Positions 14,703 through 22,406 of a stretch of 35,104 nucleotides of DNA are shown here, piece after piece. A model generated the notes under the pieces. The model saw nothing but the letters and a program-made list of their open reading frames with translations, was not told the origin of the DNA and ran no database searches. Where the stretch lies: the NCBI GenBank assembly GCA_902788995.1, contig CADAMO010000023.1:1-35104 (forward strand). Direction: 5' to 3'. The translations under genes and the position numbers were made by a program. Each line of letters opens with the position of its first letter. Position 1 is the stretch's first letter. Origin of the DNA: Oscillospiraceae bacterium. Its GTDB lineage: Bacteria > Bacillota > Clostridia > Oscillospirales > Acutalibacteraceae.

Positions 14703-15409
14703 TGTTCAGTAACGTATTTACCCCTGAAACCTGGGCGGAGGCCGTCTCCGTCGTCAAATCGGAATTTCTCTTCGCCATCTGGGAGACCTTCTACGTCACC
14801 GTGGTGGCCACCTTCTTCGCGCTGCTGCTGGGGCTGCCTTTGGGCGTGCTGCTGGTGGCGGGCGACAAGGACGGCGTGCTGCCCCTGCCCCGCCCCGTGA
14901 TGCAGGCGCTGAACGTGATTATCAACCTGCTGCGGTCCATCCCGTTCCTGATCCTGATGATCATGGCCTTCCCCATCGCGCGGCTTCTGATCGGCACCAC
15001 CATCGGCACCAAGGCCAGCATCGTACCGCTGGTCATCGCGGCGTTCCCCTTTGTGGCCCGGCTGGTGGAATCCAGCCTGCGGGAGGTCAACCCCAACGTC
15101 ATCGAGGCGGCCCAGAGCATGGGCGCGTCGCCCCTGCAGATCATCTGCAAGGTGATGATCCCGGAGAGCGTCCCCTCGCTGATCTCCAACGCCACCATCG
15201 CCATCACTACCATTCTGGGCTATTCCGCCATGAGCGGTATCATCGGCGGCGGAGGCCTCGGCAAGATCGCCATCAACTACGGCTATTACCGCTATAAGTA
15301 CCTCATCATGTACGCGGCGGTGATCCTGCTGGTGCTGCTGGTGCAGCTGTTCCAGACCGTCGGCACGCGCCTGGCCGTAAAGACCGACAAGCGGCTGAAA
15401 AACAACTGA
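14702..15409 (+). CDS. metI: Methionine ABC transporter permease
   Basis: A 235-residue membrane protein forming the translocation channel as a homodimer. Hydrophobic helices are visible at ~20-45, ~60-80, ~88-110, ~150-170 and ~195-215. The cytoplasmic coupling loop that contacts MetN is EAAQSMGASPLQIICKVMIPES, the EAA motif of importer permeases. It starts on the metN stop codon and is followed by a terminator at 15423, so metQ, the small ORF, metN and metI form one unit. Confidence 0.95.
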   Translation: MFSNVFTPETWAEAVSVVKSEFLFAIWETFYVTVVATFFALLLGLPLGVLLVAGDKDGVLPLPRPVMQALNVIINLLRSIPFLILMIMAFPIARLLIGTTIGTKASIVPLVIAAFPFVARLVESSLREVNPNVIEAAQSMGASPLQIICKVMIPESVPSLISNATIAITTILGYSAMSGIIGGGGLGKIAINYGYYRYKYLIMYAAVILLVLLVQLFQTVGTRLAVKTDKRLKNN

Positions 15410-15422
15410 ATCAAAACGAACG

Positions 15423-15447
15423 ATGCCGACCGCCCGTCGGCATTTTT
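15423..15447 (+). terminator. Intrinsic terminator of the met transporter operon
   Basis: ATGCCGAC pairs with GTCGGCAT around CGCCC, followed by TTTTT. It lies 13 bases after the metI stop. Confidence 0.85.
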
Positions 15448-15594
15448 CGGTTGAAAAAAAGGGATTTGTCGGGGCAAAACCGCCGAATCGCCGCCAGTGG
15501 CGGAAAAAGCGAGGCGGTTTTGGTGAGCAAACACAGAGCGGTGCGAGCGCTCCAAGCGAAGCAACGCGACAATGTTTGCGAGGGGCAATATGAT

Positions 15595-15857
15595 GTAGCG
15601 CGGCTCCGTGAGCCGGTCTCGCCTGCCGGCTCGGTCGGTGCTTCTGCCTGCGGCAGAGGTCTCCACTGGAGACCCGCACCCCGCCGAAGGCGGTTTCTAA
15701 CGTAAACAACTTTAAAATCCAACATATAATAAAAACCTACCGCTCAAAAATCGGAATCGCGTTGCGTCGCGGGTGTCCGGTGGACACCTCTGTGGCGCAG
15801 CCACAGAAGCGATGCCTGAGCCGGCAGGCGCGATTGCGGCTCACGGAGCCGCGCTAC
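15595..15857. repeat. REPIN-like inverted pair with multi-hairpin arms, copy D (263 bp)
   Basis: Both ends are GTAGC-headed hairpins facing each other (15595-15617; 15836-15857). Each ~85-base arm carries further hairpins in mirror order: GCCTGCCGGCTC (15621-15632, with its inverse at 15818-15829), then 15643-15657 against 15789-15807, and 15658-15674 against 15772-15788. The last pair reads GGTCTCC-ACT-GGAGACC on one side and GGTGTCC-GGT-GGACACC on the other, a compensated change. The arms are thus diverged inverted copies that kept their folding. The region 15448-15594 contains only weaker inverted repeats (AAAACCGCC…GGCGGTTTT, ~15476-15525). No gene is supported in 15410-15938. Confidence 0.75.
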
Positions 15858-15938
15858 GATTATAGCGGCGCTTCACACCGCGTGTATCATCCAAAGACCT
15901 CGACAAACCCCAATTTACCATCTGTCAAAGGAGCTACT

Positions 15939-17033
15939 ATGAAACTGATCCTGTGCGGGGATATCTGCCCCACGGAACTGACGCGGCCGGCGTTTGACGC
16001 CGGGGACGTTGCCGCGCTGCTGGGCGGCGCGGAAGACATCATCAAAAGCGGCGATTTCGCCCTGGCCAATCTGGAATGCGCCCTGACCGACGGAGATAAG
16101 GCCATCCGCAAGCTGGGGGCGCTGCTGAAGGGCCGCCCGCAGGACGCGGCGGTGCTGGCCGGGTGCGGCTTTACCCACATGGGCCTGAGCAACAACCACA
16201 CGCTGGATTACGGCGTGGCGGGCATGCGCGACACGGTCCGCTCGGTGCAGGAGGCGGGTATGATCCCCTTCGGCTTCGGCGAAAACGATCAGGATTCCCG
16301 CAAAACGCTGTTTCTGGAAAAGGACGGCCTGCGGGTGGGGATCGTGGCCGTGTGCGAGCACGAATACACCTACGCCTTGCGGGACCAGTTCGGGGCCAAT
16401 CCCTTCGACCCCTTCGACACCATGGAGGATATCGCGCTGGCAAAGGCGCAGGCCGACCGGGTGATCGTCATGTACCACGGCGGCAAGGAGCACAGCGTGT
16501 ACCCCTCCCCCCGGCTGCGCAAGGCCTGCCGGGCCATGATCCGGGCGGGGGCGGACGTGGTGCTCACCCAGCACAGCCATTGTATCGGCTGCCGCGAGAC
16601 CTACCGGGGCGGCGAGATCCTCTACGGGCAGGGCAACTTCCTGTTTCTGGACGCCCTTGACAACCCCCAGTGGCGCAGCGGCCTGATCGCCGTGGCGGAG
16701 ATCAATGAAGCCGTGACCGTGGAATACGTCCCCGTGGTGGTGACGGAAACCGGCGTCCGACCGGCGCAGGGCGGGGAAAAGGACGCGCTGCTGAATCAGC
16801 TGGCCCGGTGCAGCGAAGTGCTGCAGGACGAGGACGCCTGGCTGGCGGAGTGGGAAGCCTTCTGCCGCGCCATCCCGGATTACGTCAACGCGGTGAAATA
16901 CGCCTATCAGGACGTAGAGGAGGGCGAGCGGTGCAGTCAGGTGTTCCCCCACTATCTGGACTGCGAGGCCCACACGGACGTGTGGCACACCGTCTACCCC
17001 AGCTGGCACGGCGAGAAGACTTCCGGCGCGTGA
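15939..17033 (+). CDS. CapA-family protein (metallophosphatase-like PGA_cap domain)
   Basis: A 364-residue protein of the CapA / poly-gamma-glutamate synthesis family, which has a calcineurin-like fold. Conserved pieces are CGDICPT at the N-terminus, ANLECALTDGD, GLSNNHTLDYG, YHGGKEH, DVVLTQHSHCIG and YGQGNFLF; the His and Asp residues would bind metal. No signal peptide or membrane helix is seen, unlike many surface CapA proteins, so a cytoplasmic role is likely. The frame is open far upstream into the repeat array. ATG 15939 is chosen because AAAGGAGC precedes it and similarity begins there. No capB or capC lies nearby, so capsule synthesis should not be assumed. Confidence 0.8.
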   Translation: MKLILCGDICPTELTRPAFDAGDVAALLGGAEDIIKSGDFALANLECALTDGDKAIRKLGALLKGRPQDAAVLAGCGFTHMGLSNNHTLDYGVAGMRDTVRSVQEAGMIPFGFGENDQDSRKTLFLEKDGLRVGIVAVCEHEYTYALRDQFGANPFDPFDTMEDIALAKAQADRVIVMYHGGKEHSVYPSPRLRKACRAMIRAGADVVLTQHSHCIGCRETYRGGEILYGQGNFLFLDALDNPQWRSGLIAVAEINEAVTVEYVPVVVTETGVRPAQGGEKDALLNQLARCSEVLQDEDAWLAEWEAFCRAIPDYVNAVKYAYQDVEEGERCSQVFPHYLDCEAHTDVWHTVYPSWHGEKTSGA

Positions 17034-17100
17034 GCGGCTCCAAACCGTGATGGATTTGTTGCGTTTTTTTGAATTATTTGAATGAAGCAAAAAAATAAGG

Positions 17101-17129
17101 TTGACAAAAAAAGAAAGGAAACATATAAT
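17101..17129 (+). promoter_or_regulatory. Sigma-A promoter of the asnS T-box leader
   Basis: Consensus TTGACA (17101-17106) and TATAAT (17124-17129) with a 17-base spacer give a start near 17136. The preceding 17034-17100 is AT-rich and shows no gene. Confidence 0.85.
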
Positions 17130-17135
17130 CTTAGA

Positions 17136-17484
17136 ATAAGAGGCGTTGAGGAAGAAAAGTAGCGCGAAAGAGTGTTTTCAGAGAGCGTGGGACGGTGGAA
17201 ACCGCGCAGCGGCGTTCGTGTGAAGAACCCTTCTTAGCTTTGACCTGAACGAATAATCGTAGCACGCCGTCTCACGGCGTTCGCAACGCGATTCCGATTT
17301 TTTCAGTAGGTGATACGGTCGTCGCCCGTTACCGCGACAGGCTTTGTGATACCAACGTGGTATTCAGAAGCCGTAAAGAGAGGCCCTTATCGGGCAAAAT
17401 AGGTGGTACCGCGGGTTACAGTTGCTCGTCCTATGAAACGCTCTGGCAGACGTCGGAACGGGGACAGTCAACTGTATTTTTTAT
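17136..17484 (+). promoter_or_regulatory. T-box leader specific for tRNA-Asn
   Basis: The leader senses uncharged tRNA-Asn and controls transcription into asnS. Stem I elements are present: GAAGAAAAGTAG near the start, TCAGAGAGCG, and the specifier region GAAGAACCCTTC, where AAC at 17226-17228 is an Asn codon. The T-box AGGTGGTACCGCG is at 17401-17413; AATAGG just before it can pair with CCTATG after it to form the antiterminator. The competing terminator joins ACAGTTG (17418-17424) and GTCC to GGAC and CAACTGT (17469-17475), followed by ATTTTTT. A GTAG-headed repeat sits between stem I and the T-box. Matching specifier and downstream gene make the call firm. Confidence 0.93.
17259..17302 (+). 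repeat. GTAG-headed hairpin repeat inside the T-box leader
   Basis: GTAGCACGCCGTCTCACGGCG starts a hairpin (ACGCCGT with ACGGCGT) like those of the other intergenic repeats. The following 21 bases (17282-17302) are the exact reverse complement of 15746-15766 in the repeat array before capA. This shared tail argues for an inserted repeat rather than a normal T-box stem. Confidence 0.6.
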
Positions 17485-17504
17485 TACCATAGGAGTGAAC
17501 GAAC

Positions 17505-18881
17505 ATGAAACACACCGACATCAGCAAGATCATGAAAGACGCTTCCCTCATCGGGCAGCGGCTGACCGTCTGCGGCTGGGTCCGCACGGCGCGGGATTCC
17601 AAAAACGTGGCCTTCCTGGCCCTCAACGACGGCACCACCCTGAACCACCTGCAGATCGTCATTGATAAAACCGGCGACGTGGTCCTGCCGGAGGAGGCCG
17701 CCAAGCTGGGCGCGTCCCTCAAGGTGGTGGGCACCGCCGTAAAGAACGAGCGCAACGACACCACCGAGATCAACGCGGAGGAGATCACCGTGCTGGGCGT
17801 GTGCCCGCCGGACTACCCCCTGCAGAAGAAATTCCAGAAGCTGGAGACCCTGCGGGAGATCCCCCATATCCGTGTGAGAACCAACACCTTCAACGCCGTG
17901 TTCCGCGTGCGTTCCGTCATGGCGGCGGCCATCCACCGCTTCTTCCAGGAGCGGGGCTTCGTCTACGTGAACACGCCCCTGATCACCGGCTCCGACTGCG
18001 AGGGCGCGGGCGAGATGTTCAAGGTCACCACCATCGGCTATTCGGATAAGTACAAGAACGCCGAGGAATACTACGCCGACGACTTTTTCGGCAAAAAGGC
18101 GGGACTGAGCGTCTCCGGCCAGCTGGAGGGTGAAGTGGCCGCCATGGCCATGGGCAAGATCTACACCTTCGGCCCCTCCTTCCGGGCGGAAAAGAGCAAC
18201 ACCCTGCGCCACGTGGCGGAGTTCTGGCACGTGGAGCCGGAGATTGCCTTCTGCGAGCTGCCCGACCTGATCGAGTTCGCCGAGGAGATGATCAAATATA
18301 TCATCAAGGACTTCATGGAGAAATGCCCCGACGAGCTGAAATTCTTTGAGGACCGCTTTGAAAAGGGCCTGACGGAAAAGCTGCTGAACGTGGTGAACAA
18401 CGACTTCGCCGTGGTGGACTACACCGACGCCATCAAGCTTCTGGAAGAGGCCAAGGTGGAGTTCGAATACCCCGTCTACTGGGGCTGCGACCTGCAGAGC
18501 GAGCACGAGCGGTATATCACCGAGCAGGTCTACAACAAGCCGGTGTTCCTGATCAACTATCCCAAGGAGATCAAGTCCTTCTATATGAAGCAGAACCCCG
18601 ACGGCAAGACCGTGGCCGCCACGGACCTGCTGGTGCCGGGCGTGGGCGAGATCATCGGCGGCAGCGAGAGAGAGGCCGATTACGACAAGCTGGTGGCCGC
18701 CATGCAGGCCAAGGGCATGAGTATGGACGACTATGCGGATTACCTTGACCTGCGCAAGTACGGCACCGTGCCTCACAGCGGCTTCGGCCTGGGCTTCGAG
18801 CGCATCATCATGTACTGCACCGGCATGAGCAACATCCGCGACGTGATCTTCTATCCCCGCACCGTCGGAAACATCAGATAA
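17505..18881 (+). CDS. asnS: Asparaginyl-tRNA synthetase
   Basis: A 458-residue class IIb synthetase that charges tRNA-Asn. The N-terminal OB-fold (residues ~15-110, LTVCGWVRTARDSKNVAFLALNDG) binds the anticodon. The catalytic domain carries motif 2 (FRAEKSNTLRHVAEFWHVEPE) and motif 3 (GFGLGFERIIMY). It is distinguished from aspartyl-tRNA synthetase by the AsnRS-type PLITGSDCEGAGEMF and the T-box for Asn. It is followed by repeat copy B and then by ammonia-dependent asparagine synthetase, so the T-box may control both making and charging of asparagine. The start follows AGGAGTG. Confidence 0.97.
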   Translation: MKHTDISKIMKDASLIGQRLTVCGWVRTARDSKNVAFLALNDGTTLNHLQIVIDKTGDVVLPEEAAKLGASLKVVGTAVKNERNDTTEINAEEITVLGVCPPDYPLQKKFQKLETLREIPHIRVRTNTFNAVFRVRSVMAAAIHRFFQERGFVYVNTPLITGSDCEGAGEMFKVTTIGYSDKYKNAEEYYADDFFGKKAGLSVSGQLEGEVAAMAMGKIYTFGPSFRAEKSNTLRHVAEFWHVEPEIAFCELPDLIEFAEEMIKYIIKDFMEKCPDELKFFEDRFEKGLTEKLLNVVNNDFAVVDYTDAIKLLEEAKVEFEYPVYWGCDLQSEHERYITEQVYNKPVFLINYPKEIKSFYMKQNPDGKTVAATDLLVPGVGEIIGGSEREADYDKLVAAMQAKGMSMDDYADYLDLRKYGTVPHSGFGLGFERIIMYCTGMSNIRDVIFYPRTVGNIR

Positions 18882-18885
18882 CCCC

Positions 18886-19062
18886 GTAGCGCGGCGCCGT
18901 GCGCCGTTAGCAATGTAGCGCGGCACCTCAGTGCCGCTCGGAACAAATGTTACTTTCCTTTGTAAGATATCAATTGCCGGTTGCATCAGCCCCCGCAGCT
19001 GAAATCAAATGCGGATGCAAGCAGTTGTTTCCGTCAGGAGCGGCACTGAGGTGCCGCGCTAC
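18886..19062. repeat. REPIN-like inverted pair, copy B, plus one extra GTAG hairpin
   Basis: A single GTAG-headed hairpin (18886-18908) is followed by a pair with perfect 24-base inverted ends, 18915-18938 and 19039-19062 (148 bp in all). The left end is identical to the left ends of copies A and C. The 100 bases inside contain no gene and weakly resemble the interiors of the other copies. The unit lies between asnS and asnA and could fold into a long hairpin in the shared message. Confidence 0.85.
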
Positions 19063-19137
19063 CCCTTTTGATTTTTGACCTGCGTGGAATCACATCACGG
19101 CAATCATTCTTTTGCAGCAAAAGAGGTGTTATTGATT

Positions 19138-20145
19138 ATGAAAAACATGGTCTACCCCGAAGGTTACCGCTCTGCGCTGTCCCAAAGGGATACCCAGCGG
19201 GCGATCAAAATCATCAAGGATACGTTCCAGCAGGCGCTCTCTGAGGCGCTGAATCTGGACCGGGTCACCGCCCCCGTGATGGTGACGAGGGATTCCGGCA
19301 TCAACGACGATCTGAACGGCGTGGAACGGAAGGTCCATTTCACCATGAAAGAGATCGAGGGCGTCGCGGAGGTGGTGCAGAGTTTGGCCAAGTGGAAGCG
19401 CCTGGCGCTGTACCGCTACGGCTACGCCCCGGGCGAGGGCATCTACACCGATATGAACGCCATCCGCCGGGACGACGACTGCGACAACCTCCACTCCCTC
19501 TTCGTGGACCAGTGGGACTGGGAAAAGGTGATCCGCCGGGAGGACCGGACCACGGACTACCTGAAGGATACCGTCAAAAAGATCGTGGCGGCGCTGGTTG
19601 CCACCAACGAGGCGGTCAAGGCGAAATATCCCGTCCTTTCCTGCGAGATCAACCCCGACGTGACCTTCATCACCACCCAAGAGCTGGAGGACCGCTATCC
19701 CGACTGCTCCCCCAAGGAGCGGGAGAACCGCATCGTCAAAGAGCACGGCACCGTTTTTCTCATGCAGATCGGCGACGTGCTGAAGGGCGGCGCGAAGCAC
19801 GACGGCCGCGCCCCGGACTACGACGACTGGCAGCTCAACGGCGATATCCTCATCTGGAACGCGGTGCTGGGCTGCGCCTTTGAGATCTCCTCCATGGGCA
19901 TCCGGGTGGATGCGGATTCGCTGAAAGCCCAGCTGAAAAAAGCCAATGCCACGGAGCGGGAGCGCTTCCCCTACCATCAGGGCATCCTGACGGGCACGCT
20001 GCCCCTGACCATCGGCGGCGGGCTGGGCCAGTCCCGCATCTGCATGCTGCTGCTGCAAAAGGCCCACATCGGCGAGGTGCAGGTTTCCATCTGGCCGGAG
20101 GACATGCGCAAAACCTGTGCGGAACACAACATCATTCTGCTGTAA
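19138..20145 (+). CDS. asnA: Aspartate-ammonia ligase (asparagine synthetase A)
   Basis: A 335-residue ATP enzyme that makes asparagine from aspartate and ammonia; its fold resembles class II tRNA synthetases. Visible conserved pieces are the N-terminal YRSALSQRDTQRAIKIIKDTF, the segment VTAPVMVTRDSGINDDLNGVERKV, HFTMKE, AEVVQSLAKWKRLAL, DWQLNGDILIWN, the SMGIRVDADSL region and the C-terminal IGGGLGQSRICMLLLQKAHIGEVQVSIWP. The frame is open upstream, but ATG 19138 follows AGAGGTG and matches the family start. No separate T-box precedes it, so it probably shares the asnS leader. Confidence 0.96.
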   Translation: MKNMVYPEGYRSALSQRDTQRAIKIIKDTFQQALSEALNLDRVTAPVMVTRDSGINDDLNGVERKVHFTMKEIEGVAEVVQSLAKWKRLALYRYGYAPGEGIYTDMNAIRRDDDCDNLHSLFVDQWDWEKVIRREDRTTDYLKDTVKKIVAALVATNEAVKAKYPVLSCEINPDVTFITTQELEDRYPDCSPKERENRIVKEHGTVFLMQIGDVLKGGAKHDGRAPDYDDWQLNGDILIWNAVLGCAFEISSMGIRVDADSLKAQLKKANATERERFPYHQGILTGTLPLTIGGGLGQSRICMLLLQKAHIGEVQVSIWPEDMRKTCAEHNIILL

Positions 20146-20164
20146 GCCGAACGGAGGACCTCTG

Positions 20165-20647
20165 ATGCGTAATGCCGACTATCAGACCCTGCTGGGGCAG
20201 GCGGACGCCCTGACGGCGGACGTGCCCTACCCGGTGGCGAACCTCGCCAATCTTTCCGCGCTGCTGTATGCTTCGCTGGAGGAGATCAACTGGGCGGGCT
20301 TCTATCTGCGGCAGGGGCAGACGCTGGTGCTGGGGCCCTTTCAGGGCAACCCGGCCTGCGTGACCATCCCCTGGGGCAGAGGCGTGTGCGGTACCGCCGC
20401 CGCAAAGGACGAGACCCAGCTGGTGCCGGACGTGCATCAATTTCCCGGCCATATCGCCTGCGACAGCGCCTCCCGTTCGGAAATAGTGGTGCCGCTGCAC
20501 CGCGGCGGTGAGGTCGTGGGGGTACTGGATATCGACAGCCCGGTCCCCGGGCGGTTCACTCCGACGGACAGGGAAGGCCTTGAAGCGCTGGCTTTGCTGA
20601 TGGAAGGCTGGCCTGACCGGTTTTTCCCGGCGGAAATATCCCTATGA
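20165..20647 (+). CDS. msrC: Free methionine-(R)-sulfoxide reductase (GAF-domain fRMsr)
   Basis: A 160-residue single GAF domain that reduces free methionine-R-sulfoxide back to methionine. Three cysteines, C65, C75 (GRGVCGTA) and C99 (GHIACD), have the same 10- and 24-residue spacing as the catalytic set of the E. coli enzyme. ASRSEIVVPL and GVLDIDSPVPGRF also match. ATG 20165 follows GGAGGACC; the frame extends upstream into asnA but that is not needed. It begins 19 bases after asnA and is followed 12 bases later by engB. The neighbouring methionine genes (metF, metH, metQNI) agree with a role in methionine recovery. Confidence 0.9.
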   Translation: MRNADYQTLLGQADALTADVPYPVANLANLSALLYASLEEINWAGFYLRQGQTLVLGPFQGNPACVTIPWGRGVCGTAAAKDETQLVPDVHQFPGHIACDSASRSEIVVPLHRGGEVVGVLDIDSPVPGRFTPTDREGLEALALLMEGWPDRFFPAEISL

Positions 20648-20659
20648 CAAGGAGACGTT

Positions 20660-21250
20660 ATGAATATCCATCACGTGACCTTTGAGGCGTCTTACGGCAC
20701 GTCGAAGCAGCTGCCGGTCTCCGATCTGCCGGAGATCGTGTTCGCGGGCAAATCGAACGTGGGCAAGTCGTCCCTCATCAATAAATTTTTCAACCGCAAA
20801 AATCTGGCGCGGGTCAGCGGCGTGCCGGGCAAGACCACCACGGTGAATTTTTTCCGGGTGGACGGGGTCCGCTTCGCCGACCTGCCCGGCTACGGCTACG
20901 CCAGACGCTCCGACGCCGAACGGCGCCGCTGGGGCGAGCTGATGGAGGGCTATTTCGCCTCCCGGCGGGATATCCGCCTGATCATGCAGCTGCTGGATAT
21001 GCGCCACGAGCCCACCGCGGACGACGTGACCATGCTGCGCTTTCTGACGGAGAGCGGCTATCCCTTTATCTGCGTGCTGACCAAGTGTGATAAGCTGAAC
21101 AAGACCGAGCGTCTTGCCCGGCGGGAGGCCTTTGCGGGCAACCCGGAGCTGCGGGCCGCCCGGGGCGTGATCGAGGCCTCCGCCGTCAACGGCGAGGGGA
21201 TCGAAGCGCTGAAAGCCGCCGTGGAGGCGGCGCTGGGAGAGCAGGCGTAA
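20660..21250 (+). CDS. engB: Ribosome-assembly GTPase EngB/YsxC
   Basis: A 196-residue TRAFAC GTPase needed for large-subunit maturation. G1 is GKSNVGKSS (30-38), G2 lies in PGKTTTVNFF, G3 is DLPGYGYA, G4 is TKCDK and G5 is in SAVNGEG. The length is typical for YsxC. ATG follows AAGGAG. It is placed between a Met sulfoxide reductase and metF in the same direction with short gaps, so it is likely co-transcribed; a functional link with methionine is not implied. Confidence 0.95.
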   Translation: MNIHHVTFEASYGTSKQLPVSDLPEIVFAGKSNVGKSSLINKFFNRKNLARVSGVPGKTTTVNFFRVDGVRFADLPGYGYARRSDAERRRWGELMEGYFASRRDIRLIMQLLDMRHEPTADDVTMLRFLTESGYPFICVLTKCDKLNKTERLARREAFAGNPELRAARGVIEASAVNGEGIEALKAAVEAALGEQA

Positions 21251-21322
21251 GCGCGGCGCACCCAGCAAACGGCAACGACAAAAGCGTTTTCCATCATTAT
21301 CAAAAAAAGGGGTTCGATCCTT

Positions 21323-22198
21323 ATGAAGATCACCGAGGTCCTGCGGCAGGAAAAGCTCCTGCTTTCGTTTGAGGTGTTCCCGCCCAAGACGGACACCGCC
21401 TTTGCGTCGGTCAAAAGCGCCACAGAGGAGATGGCCAAGCTGAAGCCCTCCTTCATGAGCGTCACTTACGGCGCGGGGGGCGGCACCAGCCGCTACACGC
21501 TGGAGATCGCGAAGAATATCAAGGACCGCTACGGCGTGCCCACGCTGGCGCACCTCACCTGCGTTTCCTCCTCCAAAGATACCGTTCACGCCCGTATCCG
21601 TGAGATCATCGACGCGGGCATCGAAAACGTGATGGCGCTGCGGGGCGACCTGACGCCGGAGCTGGAAAACGCCGACCGCTCCGCGTGGGATTACCGCCAC
21701 GCGGTGGATCTGGTGCGGGAGCTGAAGGAGAGCGGCGCGGACCTGTGCATCGGCGGCGCCTGCTATCCCGAGATCCACCCGGAAAGCGCCAACCAGCAGG
21801 AGGATATCCGCCACCTGAAAGAAAAGGTAGACGCGGGCTGCGAGTTCCTGACCACCCAGATGTTCTTCGACAACAACCTGCTGTATAACTTTTTGTATAA
21901 GATCCGCGAGGCGGGGATCACCGTCCCCGTGATCCCGGGCGTCATGCCCATCACCAACGCCAATCAGGTGGCAAGGGCCGTCAAGCTGTCCGGTTCCTTC
22001 ATGCCGGTGCGGTTCAAGAGCCTGGTGGATAAGTTCGGCACCTCTCCCGCCGCCATGAAGCAGGCGGGCATCGCCTACGCCACGGATCAGATCATCGACC
22101 TCTACGCCAATGGGATCAAGAACGTCCACGTCTATTCCATGAACAAGCCGGACGTGGCCGAAGCGATCCGGCGGAATCTGTCGGATATGATCGGATAA
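21323..22198 (+). CDS. metF: 5,10-methylenetetrahydrofolate reductase
   Basis: A 291-residue FAD enzyme with a TIM barrel that makes 5-methyl-THF, the methyl donor for methionine synthase. Conserved pieces are LSFEVFPPKTD (catalytic Glu), SVTYGAGGGTS, LAHLTCVSSSKD, NVMALRGDLTPE, CYPEIHPES and LTTQMFFDN, with PGVMPITNANQV near the C-terminus. AAAAAAGGGG lies before the ATG. It is followed by repeat copy C and then metH, so the methyl-transfer pair lies together. No SAM riboswitch is evident upstream. Confidence 0.95.
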   Translation: MKITEVLRQEKLLLSFEVFPPKTDTAFASVKSATEEMAKLKPSFMSVTYGAGGGTSRYTLEIAKNIKDRYGVPTLAHLTCVSSSKDTVHARIREIIDAGIENVMALRGDLTPELENADRSAWDYRHAVDLVRELKESGADLCIGGACYPEIHPESANQQEDIRHLKEKVDAGCEFLTTQMFFDNNLLYNFLYKIREAGITVPVIPGVMPITNANQVARAVKLSGSFMPVRFKSLVDKFGTSPAAMKQAGIAYATDQIIDLYANGIKNVHVYSMNKPDVAEAIRRNLSDMIG

Positions 22199-22225
22199 GC
22201 GTGAAGACGCAGTCGGAAGTAAGAA

Positions 22226-22379
22226 GTAGCGCGGCACCTCAGTGCCGCTATTGACGAAAGTTGCATTCCGGAAAGCTGAAAGTAATCCGGCAAGACGGTT
22301 TGAATGTTGAAAAAACAGTCGGTTTTCAGGTTTCAGAATAGTTGTTGACGTCATGAGCGGCGCGGCGGTGCCGCGCTGC
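22226..22379. repeat. REPIN-like inverted pair, copy C (154 bp)
   Basis: The left end (22226-22249) is identical to the left ends of copies A and B. The right end (22356-22379) is a diverged inverse whose own hairpin is only partly kept. The interior resembles copy A just inside the left end (CTATTGACGAAAGTTGCATT against CTATTTACAAAAGCTACATT). It fills the metF-metH gap. Confidence 0.8.
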
Positions 22380-22406
22380 CGTCGACTTTATAAAGAGGGA
22401 AACAAA

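Noticed and set aside
15762-15938. An N-terminal extension of the CapA-like protein
   Set aside because: It would translate the hairpin repeat; the start at 15939 has AAAGGAGC and matches the family N-terminus.
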